NCBI RefSeq assembly: GCF_032854445.1
Contig: NC_088303.1
Coordinates: forward strand, 29,307,265 to 29,371,264
Direction of reading: 5' to 3'
Length of the DNA stretch: 64,000 bases
From: Liolophura sinensis
Lineage: Eukaryota; Mollusca; Polyplacophora; Chitonida; Chitonidae
In this document: positions 22,496-33,245 of the stretch, piece by piece
Layout: the number at the start of each line of letters is the position of its first letter
Numbering within the stretch: position 1 is the first letter of the stretch
The notes under the pieces: generated by a model
What the model was told of the DNA's origin: nothing
Database searches by the model: none
The model's input: the letters and a program-made list of their open reading frames with translations, nothing else
Made by a program: the position numbers and the translations under genes

Positions 22496-24215
22496 CCAAC
22501 CGCCTCTCTACAGCAGTCACACTTGACGGCTCGGTGGCACTGCTTCTTGACTCAGCTAGCCTACCTGTGTCAGTCCAACAGCTTTTAGCAGACCTGGAGG
22601 GACTTGGGTGTCTACATTACCTCCCTCCCTCCTTCTTAGTCACGTATATGACAACAACATGTCAATTGTGGTAAACCTCCCGACCCTTGGTCATAAGTGA
22701 CACCTAGTCCTAACCTAGACAGGGACGTCACATAACAATACACTAAATATAGATGGAAATATTTCCCTCAGCAATAAGTCATTGTTCTCTTTGGGGGCTA
22801 TGAGGGTTGCCCCACCCTAGGAAGCTGATGTTAACTTCCCCAGCCTCCTTGGCATGGCACTGGGGAGTGAGGCAGTTGCTACATTGGGTCGCACATACCA
22901 GACCCTGACTGAGAGTTCACCATACACCCAGCCCTACATAATACATGCACCAGTACATACTACAGAGAGAAATCTAATACACACATTGACTGGCACATTA
23001 TAACTCACACAACAAACTTGAGCAAACCTAAAATAAAGTTCATATTTAAAATGCGCTTGAATCAGTTAGTAAATATCACAAGCATCCCATCTGTCAGACT
23101 AACCCAAATATAATTCAATAAAAATAGCAATACTGCCACCGGTCTTGCTATTATTTATTAAGACAGAACAAAATAGTTTTAAACACAAAAGAAAAAGAAA
23201 CCTTCACATTGTAACAGTTTTTTTGCTGATCTCTCTTTAACACATCACCCTCTTCTCAGCGACATTTTTGGAAAACATCAACGTCAACATCAAGAAGGAA
23301 ACTAAAAATACCTGTTACAAACCGAAAAACCAAATGGATATTCCTTTATCTTCGATCTCAAAAAGCAGACGCAAGCCTCGTTTTTTACACAGTTTACATT
23401 GTCAATGTAGAAAAATGCTATGAAGGTATTATGAAACCAAAAAGTGGTCGATAGTTGATATGATAGTTGTACCATGCAGTACATACCAGGAAACTGGCTG
23501 TTACGCAGTACCAGTTGCTACAGTGGGTACATAATGCTAGCAACACTTTATGGAAGTGAGGTAACTGAAGCAACATTATGCAATCACAGGTGTCAAAATA
23601 TGACCCGCTCACCTGCTTGCCAGCAGGTAAATTTTCCAAACGGCAATGCACATGTATATGTATAAATACTGGATACTGCAGTTTTAGTTATGATGAATCA
23701 TGATGGGGATGTCTAATGCAACTTTCCAGCGATTTCAGTGACTTGTTTTGAAGTTACCTCCCTTGATCAAATATGCAGCTGTGGAATACGGCAAATAGAA
23801 GTATACAGTGTAGTCAGACCGCTAGGTGCCGTTGTAACCGAACATAAAATACAAGAAGCAACATCAAGAGGTTTTCAAAATGTCAAACGCAATAAAACTG
23901 TCAGTCTTTCTGAACTTTCCGCTCTACATTTGACCCCACAAATGTCACCAGGCTGTGGTGGCAGAGTTCAAACAAGCCACAGGCTAAGTTGACGTTTATG
24001 TTCCCTGGCATAATGGTCCAAAGCCAGATAAGATTTCTGTACACTTGCATGATTATGAAACAAACTTTACATAATGTTGTCAGAGTTGAAAGGCTGACAT
24101 ACACTCGTAACTTTCTTTTAAATTCATTAGGCGCAAATTTCTGTTGTAACCAGACCCAGTGATCAAATTTTTAGCTTCAGTAGTTTATGGCACTTCCCTT
24201 TATTATGATTAGAGT
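22496..24215. other. Unique sequence
   Basis: I find no repeats, SINEs or convincing exons. Short frames occur on both strands. Confidence 0.5.
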
Positions 24216-24430
24216 TTTCAACCCTTTCACACATTTGCAAGGTGTTTATTCAAGTATATTCTCAAGGCATTATCCTGCGTTGACTGATAAAATTATACAT
24301 TTTATGAAGCCCGTTAATCTGGCCAACCCAGCTAATGTAGCTTTGTCGCCGAAATCAAAGTTAAACGTCTGCATAAATTGTACTGAAAACTGCTCTTTCA
24401 TATGTGAAAGGTTGAGGAACTGGGGTACAC
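24216..24430 (+). repeat. Unnamed interspersed repeat A, copy 1
   Basis: About 200 bp align by eye with 33030-33245 and 54850-55070 in the same orientation. Shared blocks are tgtttattcaagt, ggcattat, gactgataaaattata, gaagccc, gtagttttgtctcc, gcataaattg and a pyrimidine-rich gctctttcatatg followed by a ttgaggaa-type end. Nothing coding is shared. Confidence 0.75.
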
Positions 24431-24687
24431 CGTGGTGCTTAGTGTTGAATTTTTACAGGTTGGTGGAGGTTTGTTACTGTTAAAATCAGTTTGAAGACAT
24501 TTAGAAAAGCTGCTAAATTTTATAACAAAAGCACATAAATTATATATAAAAAGAAAATGTTTTTCTTTCCAAATGCTTTTTAGGTTGAATACAATACATA
24601 AAAAAGTCACATGATTATTACAACACCAATAATTACTAGAATAATCCTCTAAACCCTGACAGATGTATCAAACCAACAGGAGATATA

Positions 24688-24880
24688 GTGCAACAAAAGT
24701 AAGTTCGCCCTAAAAGTTTTTGGATATCTCCCGTGGTATGTACCAGATTGCAATGAAATTTTGCATACATCATCCCAGTAATCCGGCAGACGTGGTACAT
24801 CAAGGATTAATGTGCAGGTGCAGTTGTGCCGTAATGGGCATGCGCAAACTGAAAATCGTTTAATTCTGAAAGTTTCACAA
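24688..24880. mobile_element. Possible DNA-transposon end fragment
   Basis: The stretch acaaaagtaagttcgccct, then ggatatctcccgtggtatgt, then gcaatgaaattttgcatac has the style of the end of a Tc1/mariner-like element. This is an impression from memory of such ends, not a match I can verify. No second inverted end and no transposase frame are present in the window. Confidence 0.2.
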
Positions 24881-25390
24881 AAGGAGCCATTTGAATGGCT
24901 TTCCTAGTAAACCATGTGCCATGAATCAAGCCACAGCTACAAGCATAGGCTAGCTGGAAGAAAACACTCAGGCACTCTCCAAAAATCTGACACTTGAGGA
25001 TATGCCAAAAACTAATTTTTAAAATTCATGCTGGTAATTTAAGCAATGTGTGAACAGGTTCAGCCTGACAAGTCATATAGCTGCTGAGGTGAGCGGAGTG
25101 CGATTGCACCACAACATACACCAACCTGTGCCCATGTTTCTACCACCAAGGTGAGTCAATCCTGTCACTTTTGTACATTATGTCAATCAATTTGGCAATG
25201 GGTCAGACAGAAAACTTCAATCCCAAACATTTCAAAACATGTATGTGTGGCAGTAAATGAACCAAGAGAAAAACTGATGGAACAGCTATGGTATGAAATA
25301 GAATATAATATGGCTGGGTGGGGTGTCATGTCTGGTGTCTGTGGCATGACACTTTAGTGGCGGCAGCACTTTGGCGATAGATACTGTTGT

Positions 25391-25531
25391 GTATATATAT
25401 ATATATATATATGTGAAGTCACCTAACAAATGACTTGTTGTCATCTTCAGCGTAAGAACAACGTAAAACCCCATGCATGTATACATACATACATACATAC
25501 ATACATACACACATACACATATGCACACACA
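25391..25531. repeat. TA and CATA microsatellites
   Basis: A TA run at about 25391-25412 and a (CATA)n run at about 25478-25510 grading into CACA. The intervening DNA looks unique. The microsatellites open part of a spurious minus-strand frame. Confidence 0.9.
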
Positions 25532-25784
25532 TTTTAACTGGAGGATCATACAACAGACACATGCTAAGGATAAGCAAGCCCTGGGCCTTGTGAACATGAC
25601 TAACTCAACAGCCTTGATGCACCCAGCTAGCAAGAGTCCATGAGAGACACATTTAGTAAGACACCCAGAGCCCTCTGATAGGACACCTCTGAATGGATGC
25701 ATCAGATGAGACACCCTAGTTACATTACCCCAAGACCGCAGTAGCCAATTACCAGTTAGTTTTAATCTTACAATGACAGCAAAA

Positions 25785-25818
25785 CACCCCCCCCCCCCTG
25801 CCCCCCCCCCCCCCCCCA
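25785..25818. repeat. Interrupted poly-C tract
   Basis: Two runs of C of about 12 and 19 bases are separated by TG. Such tracts are prone to length error in sequencing, so local indels should be distrusted. Confidence 0.9.
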
Positions 25819-26044
25819 ATAAAGAAGCCTCAAGTGTCAGGTTTAACTTTAAACTGTCTAGGGCCTTTAGCTGTCATGCTTATGCCTCAACGGATGGATT
25901 ACTTTTCTTAATAAGAACAACATTATAAAGAAATATTCATTTAATTCAAGCTATATGTATGTTTCCCTGTAGCAGCATGTTACAATGAAAATGAAGTAAT
26001 TTCCACCCAGATCCACAAAACAACTGTAGCTGGTCTTCATGTAC

Positions 26045-26146
26045 TTTGTTACAATGCACACTGTCCCACCCCACTAGAGCCTCTATCATCTTGAAACAGT
26101 TTAAAGAGGTTTCATACTGAATGTTCCTACATTCACCTAAAACCAT
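26045..26146 (-). CDS. Candidate internal exon, unrecognised protein
   Basis: On the minus strand an acceptor (gatttgattgtaaccag) is followed by 34 open codons, beginning MVLGECRNIQYETSLNCFK and ending CNK before a GTACAT donor. The frame stays open 32 more codons if the donor is ignored. It enters in phase 0, matching the possible exit of the 27940-28271 candidate upstream. First-position G is raised, which favours coding. No family is recognised. Confidence 0.17.
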
Positions 26147-27210
26147 CTGGTTACAATCAAATCCTCAAATTTAGATAAGGGTTAACCTATTTATCATACA
26201 GACTAATGAGTTTTCCAAACACCCACTACAGCTTCACCTACCACCTCTGTACAGTTAATGCACCCAAGGGCTATACTGTCTGAAAAATTGGCATGCAATA
26301 ACGTTCGGACTTTGATAAATTTCTAACCAACTTCTTACAGCAAAAGAAATTTCCTTAGAAATCTGTCTTTCAGGCAGGAAATGAGTATTTAAGAGCAAAA
26401 AGAAAATTTTATTCACTGCCAATTTTTGGGGGAAAATCTGAAGGAAATAAGATTTTGCCTCATTAGATTTTAAACAACTTGTTTAATATTGCTTTGCATC
26501 TTGAGCTTTTCCATCTTTTTTCTTTGTACAAATAAAGTCCTATTTACTTTTTCAATGACAACGGACATCAAAGCTAAATGTACAAAACACTCTAAAAGCG
26601 ATTTCAGTTTAATCAAATGCTATAACCAAACACTTGTTGACATAAATCCCATGTGCTGGCAGATACGGTAAAATAAGGCAAAGATATTTCTTTGAAATGA
26701 CAGTTTAAAATATCCATCATCAGATGCGCAAGAGCAGAGGTCTCTAGAGACCGAGTTCAAGTCTCCCTCAACTCAACATTTTCACCAGCATCGATTAGAA
26801 TGCAGGAAATAACATTAATATGCAGCCATTCCCCGCAAGAATTCTGCAGATACTACTTCTAGGAGCCATTACATATCAAACATCACAATGTGGTTTAATA
26901 CTTCAAACAATTCTTCCTCCATGTTTCATCACTTAGCCACAGCTAGCATGAAGATGGATAACATTCATGCCTAATGCTGCTGGGATTATTCACAAAGTCA
27001 GGTTTCATACATGTTCGGCATATTCCTGTTTACTGAGCCAAAAGTGTAGTGTTGCATCATTTGCATGTGTTAAATATGAATTCCTGACATATCTGAAAGA
27101 TTTTTTCATTTCAATATAATTTTTGTGAAATATTTTAGTATGTCAATGCATGGAAATGTCAGAAACTAGATGGTAACAAGAATTCAATTCAATGAAGGCG
27201 AGCTACCAGG
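26147..27210. other. Unique sequence
   Basis: No tandem repeat, SINE or well supported exon. Small frames only. Confidence 0.5.
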
Positions 27211-27225
27211 GCAGATATTTTGAGG

Positions 27226-27392
27226 TCCACCAGTGGCCAGCATTACTGGTGGAGGAAACCTGAGCACAGCCTGGGTAAAACCCATGACCATCCGCAGGTT
27301 GCTGACAGACCTTCTCACATATGGCCGGAAAGGAAGCCAGCATGAGCTGGACTTGAACACACAGCGACCTCATTGGCGAGAAGCTCCAGGGG
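27226..27392 (-). repeat. Type 1 SINE, body fragment between direct repeats
   Basis: Contains the conserved type 1 body in reverse orientation: gccagcattactggtgg, catgaccatccgcaggttgc, ggaagccagcatgagctgga. Both the tRNA-like head and the A/T tail are missing. It sits between direct repeats gcagatattttgagg (27211-27225) and gcagatgttttgagg (27393-27407), one mismatch apart, which look like a target-site duplication. Confidence 0.9.
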
Positions 27393-27407
27393 GCAGATGT
27401 TTTGAGG

Positions 27408-27939
27408 AAGAGGAGGGTGTCTGTATATGCGTGTGATATTGTGTGCATGGTACATCTCCCTAAAAAGGCAAGATGAACTTACTGTAATTCACCTAAACTT
27501 TAGCCATTTTCAAGTGATGCACTTTGTTTGATTCAAACTTGAGGTGAAATACAGTGATTCTGACAGTTGCAATTTCAGCACAAGAGTATTGGACAACAGT
27601 GATACAGTCTGGCTGTCTTGACAACTGAGGTACCCCGAAACTTGCATTCTGCCAACATTAATTTGTAATTCAGCATTGTGGGCAAGATAGAAGTGGACAC
27701 TTACACTGTCACCCTAAGAGATGTCATGTGGCATTTCCTGATGAATGCTCTGAACACCAGTGTAGCCAGACACACAAGGTACGTATGTATCTTCCTGACT
27801 AAACCTTGTCAAGATAGATAACACTTGTAACATCTCTACATATAAACTTCCTCATTATTACTCGATGGACTCGCTACAAGATGAGAATGAATGCATGTAT
27901 AAACATGAATTGACCAGCAGCATTGAAGGCTACTGTCAC
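27408..27939. other. Unique sequence
   Basis: Would be intronic or 3' to the adjacent minus-strand candidate exon. No repeat is seen. Confidence 0.4.
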
Positions 27940-28271
27940 CCAATCATACACATTTCTTTCATCTTTCGCTTTTAACTTTGATGTGGAGATCAAGGTTTCA
28001 AAACTGGACTGGAATGTCTTGGTAAATGCCTCAAGTGTACAACGTGTTATATACTGGACATGAATAAATACAGTGTTACAGTTTGGAGATGGCCATTTCT
28101 CAGTGTTTAACAGCTGGTTGTTGAAGGGTGTGATATTAATAGGAGCGATATCCCTGCTGTCTGTCAGTGAGGACTGGCCAGGGCTGGACTGGTCATTATC
28201 TGCATATTTCTGACCACTTGACCACATGGGTACTGACCAACCCCACTGCTGATAATCTAATGCCTGACATC
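27940..28271 (-). CDS. Candidate exon or gene fragment, unrecognised protein
   Basis: The minus strand holds one of the longest non-repeat open stretches in the window, about 131 sense codons from an acceptor (ttgaaaaattacag, weak tract) at 28272 to a stop at 27874. A plausible donor, GATTGG|GTGACA, ends it at 27940. The peptide reads like a soluble protein: QALDYQQWGWSVPMWSSGQ near the start, then NDQSSPGQSSLTDSRD, later FETLISTSKLKAKDERNVYD. Second-position G is low, as in coding DNA. No signal peptide or membrane span is seen, and I do not recognise a domain. It could be one exon of a minus-strand gene with 26045-26146 next, since the phases agree. Confidence 0.3.
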
Positions 28272-28463
28272 CTGTAATTTTTCAAACTTTCCTCTGTTTT
28301 CACAGGGAACAGTTAGGCCTAATTTTGGCACAAGTAACATTCAAAGATGTCATTTTCATTGATGAATATTTTCAAAACCCAAAGGAACTTTCCGAAACAG
28401 AATGAATCAATGTTCTGAATAAATGGTATATTGTACAAACAATGCACAATCTACAATTGAATT

Positions 28464-28491
28464 TTTTGGTAGATTGTACAATCTACCAAAA
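28464..28491. other. Perfect 28-bp palindrome
   Basis: The left arm ttttggtagattgt is exactly complementary to the right arm acaatctaccaaaa with no spacer. A partial third copy, acaatctaca, lies just upstream at 28447-28456. It could form a cruciform or be a symmetric binding site. Nothing around it indicates a terminator or a transposon end. Confidence 0.85.
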
Positions 28492-28794
28492 TTTATTGCT
28501 TTAGATGGAAGTGAGTAGGTGGTGGGTGATGGTAATTAGGTTATTAGATGGTAGTTTTAATTCCACGCTAAAACATTTGATGTTTGTATCATGTAAAAAT
28601 TATGAAAGTTTTTCCATAAAAGATCTGAACCCTTTTTCCTATATTACATATAAATTGGTCTGATCAACCAAAGATGTGGGCTTGGGATATGTTTCTGAAA
28701 CTACACACTCATTATTCATGCACATGTGCAGCCTGCCCATCAGGATAACACACACATGTAGGTCTTTTCTGAAAACTGAAAATATGACTAATTA

Positions 28795-28892
28795 CTTATT
28801 TATTTATTTATTTATTTGCTTGGTGTTTTATGGCGTTCAAGAATATATCACTTATACATAGGTGGCCAACATTATAGTGGAAGGAAACCTGA
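28795..28892 (-). repeat. Type 1 SINE, 3' fragment with TTTA tail
   Basis: A (TTTA)n tail, then tggtgttttatggcgttcaa, gaatatatcacttatac, ggccaacattatagtgg. The element is in reverse orientation and truncated before the tRNA-like head. Confidence 0.85.
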
Positions 28893-29648
28893 AAATCTGT
28901 AAACCATACATGACAAAATGCAGTGATGAAAGAAAATCTGAGGGAGGTTCTCTTCTATCTCTGTCAAAAGTTTAATGATTTGTTTGGACGTCTTACAGAC
29001 ACTGTTAGACTTATGCACCAACATGGAAAGTTTGAGAGTGGTACATACTGCTGTTTTAGAGTTAACTAACTGCCATACAACCTTTTATACTAAACTGTGG
29101 ATAAAGAAACATAAAGAAATGTTTATACAGCAAACTTAACAAATATTACCCACATTATTACTTCATAGTAAGAGAACTCTGCAACTAATTTTTAAATTAA
29201 CAATTTATATTCATTTTATATCTTTTATGTCCTTTTGCAACTACGAAAGCATTGCAGCTCTATGGAGCCTTATAATAATCAGCTTGTAGCTATATTTTGC
29301 TTCCAAGATTCCTGGTGAGCTGGAAGTCAATTTTACTGTGGGATAATAAACATCTGTACACGATCTTTGATCCTAATCTGATCATGTGAGGATGTAACTA
29401 ATGTATTATCAAAACTTTAGAAACATGTGTGATTACGTTCTACATGTCTGTAAGGAAGATTTCACCACTGATCACATGAAAATCAGAATTCTCTCCCATG
29501 AAATTTCTTTATCAGCACAATTTAAAAAAAAACATTGAAATTATCAAGATTTGCCTTTATTCAGAAAAGCAAGGAATGCCAATGTATTTTTGTGAGAGTA
29601 TTATCACCAGCAGTTCTGGGCTTCACACTGTTTTTGACATCAAAGGAT
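28893..29648. other. Unique sequence
   Basis: AT-rich, without supported genes or repeats. Confidence 0.5.
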
Positions 29649-29888
29649 GGAGCCTCTGTGGCTCAGTTGGTTACTGCGCTAACGCAGCGATATGACCCAG
29701 GGGCCTCTCACCAATGCGGCTGCTGTGAGTTAAAGTCCAGCTTATGCTAGGAAGGTCTGTCAGCAACCTGCGCATGGTCGTGGGTTCCCCCCTGGCTGTG
29801 CCTGGTTTCCTCCCACCACAATGCTGGCTGCCATCGTATATGTGAAATATTCTTGAGTACGGCATAAAACACCAATCAAATAAATCAA
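29649..29888 (+). repeat. Type 1 SINE, full length
   Basis: A tRNA-like head with an A-box-like tggctcagttgg and a B-box-like gagttaaagtcc at 29727-29738. The body follows (gtctgtcagcaacctgcgca, gtttcctcccaccacaatgc), then the tail attcttgagtacggcataaa and a caatcaaataaat end. The short sequence atcaaag occurs on both flanks and may be the target duplication. This is the best copy for defining the family on the plus strand. Any RNA polymerase III activity is inferred from the boxes. Confidence 0.93.
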
Positions 29889-30469
29889 AGAAGGACACTG
29901 GAACATTTGTCTTCAAAGTTATACTAGTGTTCATTAACGGTACATTTTACTCTGTTGAGTGAATTAAGCCTGGATGAGGGTAAATATACTTGTGCATGTG
30001 TGAGTTGCTTGTCAGGGCTGCCAGAGGTAATCCCAACATAGACTGAACATGCTTGAGCTAGGTGCACAAGAGGTGACAATAAAACATTATAAGATAGGAT
30101 TGAAATACTGATTTAACACAGGTTAATTACATAGGTAAATTACTATGATGCCTGTAGGGTGATTGACAAAACAGCGACCAGTTTAGTCGCAGTGCTAAGA
30201 ATGGCAAATCAGCTTAGACTCACATCAGCTTTTGTTGGCACTTGAATTTCACACACACTTCAAGAAAAATTTCTGTAAATTAACTCAATTCATGACCGAA
30301 AATACATCAATTAGTGAACTGAAACAAACTGAATATTCTTAAAGTAATTAACCCATTCCTACTGTGAGACAAAATTACGATACGTGTGGAACATCAGTTG
30401 ACGCGCTCGATTATGGTGGTGCAATGTATGCCACCAACCTTTGCTGCTAAACTATTTGTTTATCTACAG
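29889..30469. other. Unique sequence
   Basis: No repeat. It ends with the acceptor of the next candidate exon. Confidence 0.4.
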
Positions 30470-30634
30470 GCATGTGATCCACATGTTGTAGCTCCTGGTT
30501 GGAGCCTACAGTTACATGTTCACCATGGCCCTATCACTATCGCCTGTGAGTGGACACATGCCCTTCACAGTCTGTCTAAACTTGTAACTAGTCAACTGCT
30601 TCTGGTAAAGGATACTGCTCACTTCCTGTACAAG
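30470..30634 (+). CDS. Candidate internal exon, beta-rich unrecognised protein
   Basis: A good branch-like gctaaac and the acceptor tatttgtttatctacag precede the only frame that stays open. It runs 55 codons to AAG|GTACAA, or 45 codons to the alternative CTG|GTAAAG at 30604; both ends leave phase 0. The peptide includes VVAPGWSLQLHVHHGPITI and HALHSLSKLVTSQLLLVKD. First-position T is scarce, a coding hallmark. The alternating hydrophobic pattern loosely recalls the repeats of large lipid-transfer proteins of the VPS13 type, but this is only an impression. Confidence 0.23.
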
Positions 30635-32013
30635 GTACAACAGAGTCTTGATATGTCCCAAGGAGTAAATGTCCTAAAAAAAGTTATACATATACAAACA
30701 AATCTACAAAACGCTTTGAACAAGGCAACTGTTTAGGTGTAAAACAGCACAAAACATGAAAGAAGCAGACAGAGTAATTAAGAGTTTGGCATGCAATTTC
30801 AACTGTTTAGTAAATAATACTTCTACATGCACATTACTATTATTAAAATCCACATATATGGTCCAAAACAGTATATCACGCATGAAACTGACACCGATTT
30901 TGATAAATTTCAAGTACATACTCCATGTTTCGCAATCAGAAGGTAAAAAAAGACGGTGTGAAAGTAACTCCCTAGACAATGATAGAGCCCACAAACACCA
31001 GGTCTATACTCCAAAACTGCCTGTAATTTTATACCAGTTATTTCACTACAGCCAAAAGGCAAGAGACATTGTTGACCAAGCCATTTTCACATAATTACTG
31101 GGTCCATGTCACTGCCAGCCTGTACCAAGAGCTGGTCTATAACTCTCCCTTGCTAAGCCCCTTGGCCATTTCTGCTTGACCAATTGGGTACCAGAGCTTG
31201 TAAGAGCTAAAGTAGAACTGTTATAGCATCTGCAGGTACACAACCATCAACGGTATTTACCTCCATGTCGTTCAAACAGAGTCTAACTGTAAAGGTCAAA
31301 TTTACCCTCGACCCATTGAGATAAATTGTATAACAGCTTGGGGGCCTCATAATACAGTCATAAGTGGTCACGCTTCCCCAATACTCATGTTGGGTTTTCT
31401 TCAAAGTTTCTGGCTTATTGATTTGTGAAATTTAATTCTTCTCATCGTGGATTTGCCTGTTCTCCCATGAGACCCTGTCTCTTTTATCTGAGTCTGTGTT
31501 CACTATCAGGCAGATTGGCTAACATGCCATGTCAAAGGAAAGGGCTCACTTTGAAATGGCAATAAATTTATAAACGCTGGTCCGTATCTAATTGCTCATG
31601 TGAAAATAGCTGAAGAAGTTAAAGCACTAATTCAACATTCTTTCTGATGAACCTGTAACGGGATTTCATGGCAATTAATTCAGTTATGTTGCAAAGATGT
31701 GCAGTACATCTGTATTTTTATCTTCCTTTAGATATATTATAAAAAGAACTAGAACTGCTCCTTTAAGAATTGAATAAACTGACAGAATATGACTTAAAAT
31801 CTACAGGGTATCTTGCCAACTGAGATGCTGTTACAGCTGCTAATCAGGAGATTGAATACAACATACACAGAATGTTCTGGTGACTAGGTGGAAAGGCCTT
31901 AGGATCTCCTTCCACTTTAGAGTTACTATCACTCCATTCTGAAATATTCTGTACAAGACTACAGGTGCCTCATGGACACAGGCGTTAATCAGACTAACTG
32001 GTGCTTTTACAAG
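30635..32013. other. Unique sequence
   Basis: No repeats or well supported exons. Confidence 0.5.
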
Positions 32014-32024
32014 CCAATTTATTT

Positions 32025-32270
32025 ATTTGATTTATTTATTTGATTGGTGTTTTACGCCACACTCAAGAATATTTCACTTATACGATGACAGCCAGCATTA
32101 TGGTGGGATGAAACTGGGCATAGCCCAGTGGAACCCATGACCATCTCCAGAGGTCGGAGAGGAAGCCAGCATGAGCTGGACTTGAACTCACAGGGAAAGC
32201 ATTATTCAAAGGCACCTGGGTCATTGCACGGTGCTAGTGTGCTAGCCCCTTCGGCCACAGAGGCCCCCCA
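32025..32270 (-). repeat. Type 1 SINE, near full length with target duplication
   Basis: Reverse orientation: TTTATTTGAT-rich tail, gattggtgttttacgccaca, ctcaagaatatttcacttat, gccagcattatggtggga, and a tRNA-like head ending ggccacagaggcccc. About 30 bp of the central body (the gcaggttgctggcagacc region) are deleted. It is flanked by a perfect 11-bp direct repeat, ccaatttattt, at 32014-32024 and 32271-32281. Confidence 0.95.
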
Positions 32271-32281
32271 CCAATTTATTT

Positions 32282-33029
32282 CACACAGTGTCTTCATAAA
32301 AGGTTAAGCAAACATGACCAAAAAACACTTTGTTTTCCTATTGATGGACTACTGGGCTGGTGCCTTCAGCTTTTAGTGAATATTAATGGTGTAACTGGAT
32401 TAAATAAATACACATCCATTGTTCAGCAGAAAAACAAGGCTGTCATTAAATTACAAAAAGCAACAAATATACTGTTAGGTCATGAAAACAATTTTGGAAA
32501 GATGGTTGAATTCCCAAACTGATAAAACTCACTGATGCACACCTCAATGTTTTAAAAACTGATTTTGATTAAAAACACTGATCATGGTTTATATCAATAT
32601 GACGAAACCATAAGAAAATTAAGTTGCCTCCGAACAATGGAGCAATAACACATCCGCATGAAACTCTTTTAAAACATAACTGTCTCTCAACTCATATCAA
32701 GTTTCAATTCAACCGTGTGAAGTATATCAAGTTTCAAATCAATCCTGTGAAGTCTTCTGAAAAAATGAAAAATTGTGGAAAACCTAGGACATCATTTGTG
32801 TAAAAATTTCTCCCTTCTTAAGCCGTTATTATTCAGCTTAAATACACAATACATTGTGAAGCTAAAACTTTATCTGTACTTTATAACTGGTTGAGTTTTA
32901 GTTTAACAGCATAAAGCACAGCAAAAAAAGTCGGGGCAAATATCTGATTCGACTGAGTAATGGAAGGTACAGTGCACATACCAGCTTAGATCCCCTTGAA
33001 TCCATGAGAATACGAACAAATAATGCATT
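32282..33029. other. Unique sequence
   Basis: A small tandem duplication of atcaagtttcaa...gtgaagt occurs at about 32697-32752. Nothing else. Confidence 0.45.
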
Positions 33030-33245
33030 TCTGTAATTATTCAACCTTTTTTGAAAAGTATTTATTCAAGTCAATTCTAAGGGCATTATTCTGTGTAGGC
33101 TGATAAAATTACAGTTTTGGTGAAGCCCTGAAATTGGTCAATACAACCAACGTAGTTTTGTCTCCAAAATAAAAATAAAAACATGCATAAATTGCATTGA
33201 AAGTTGCTCTTTCATATGCGAAAAGATTGAGGAATTAGGGTAACT
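33030..33245 (+). repeat. Unnamed interspersed repeat A, copy 2
   Basis: Same block order as copies 1 and 3: ctgtaattattcaacc, gtatttattcaagtc, gggcattattctgtgtaggc, tgataaaattacag, gaagccctgaaattgg, gtagttttgtctcc, gcataaattgcattgaaagt, tgctctttcatatgcg, ttgaggaattagggta. Substitutions and small indels against the other copies suggest an old dispersal. Confidence 0.78.

Noticed and set aside
25286-25819. 177-codon minus-strand frame, the longest in the window
   Set aside because: It runs through poly-C, CATA and TA microsatellites, giving glycine, tyrosine and isoleucine runs, with no gene-like core.
29649-29740. Possible tRNA gene (A-box and B-box present)
   Set aside because: The segment does not fold into a clear cloverleaf by eye and continues into a SINE body and tail.
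29671-29934. Minus-strand frame and plus frames over 29.5-29.75 kb
   Set aside because: They overlap the full-length type 1 SINE.
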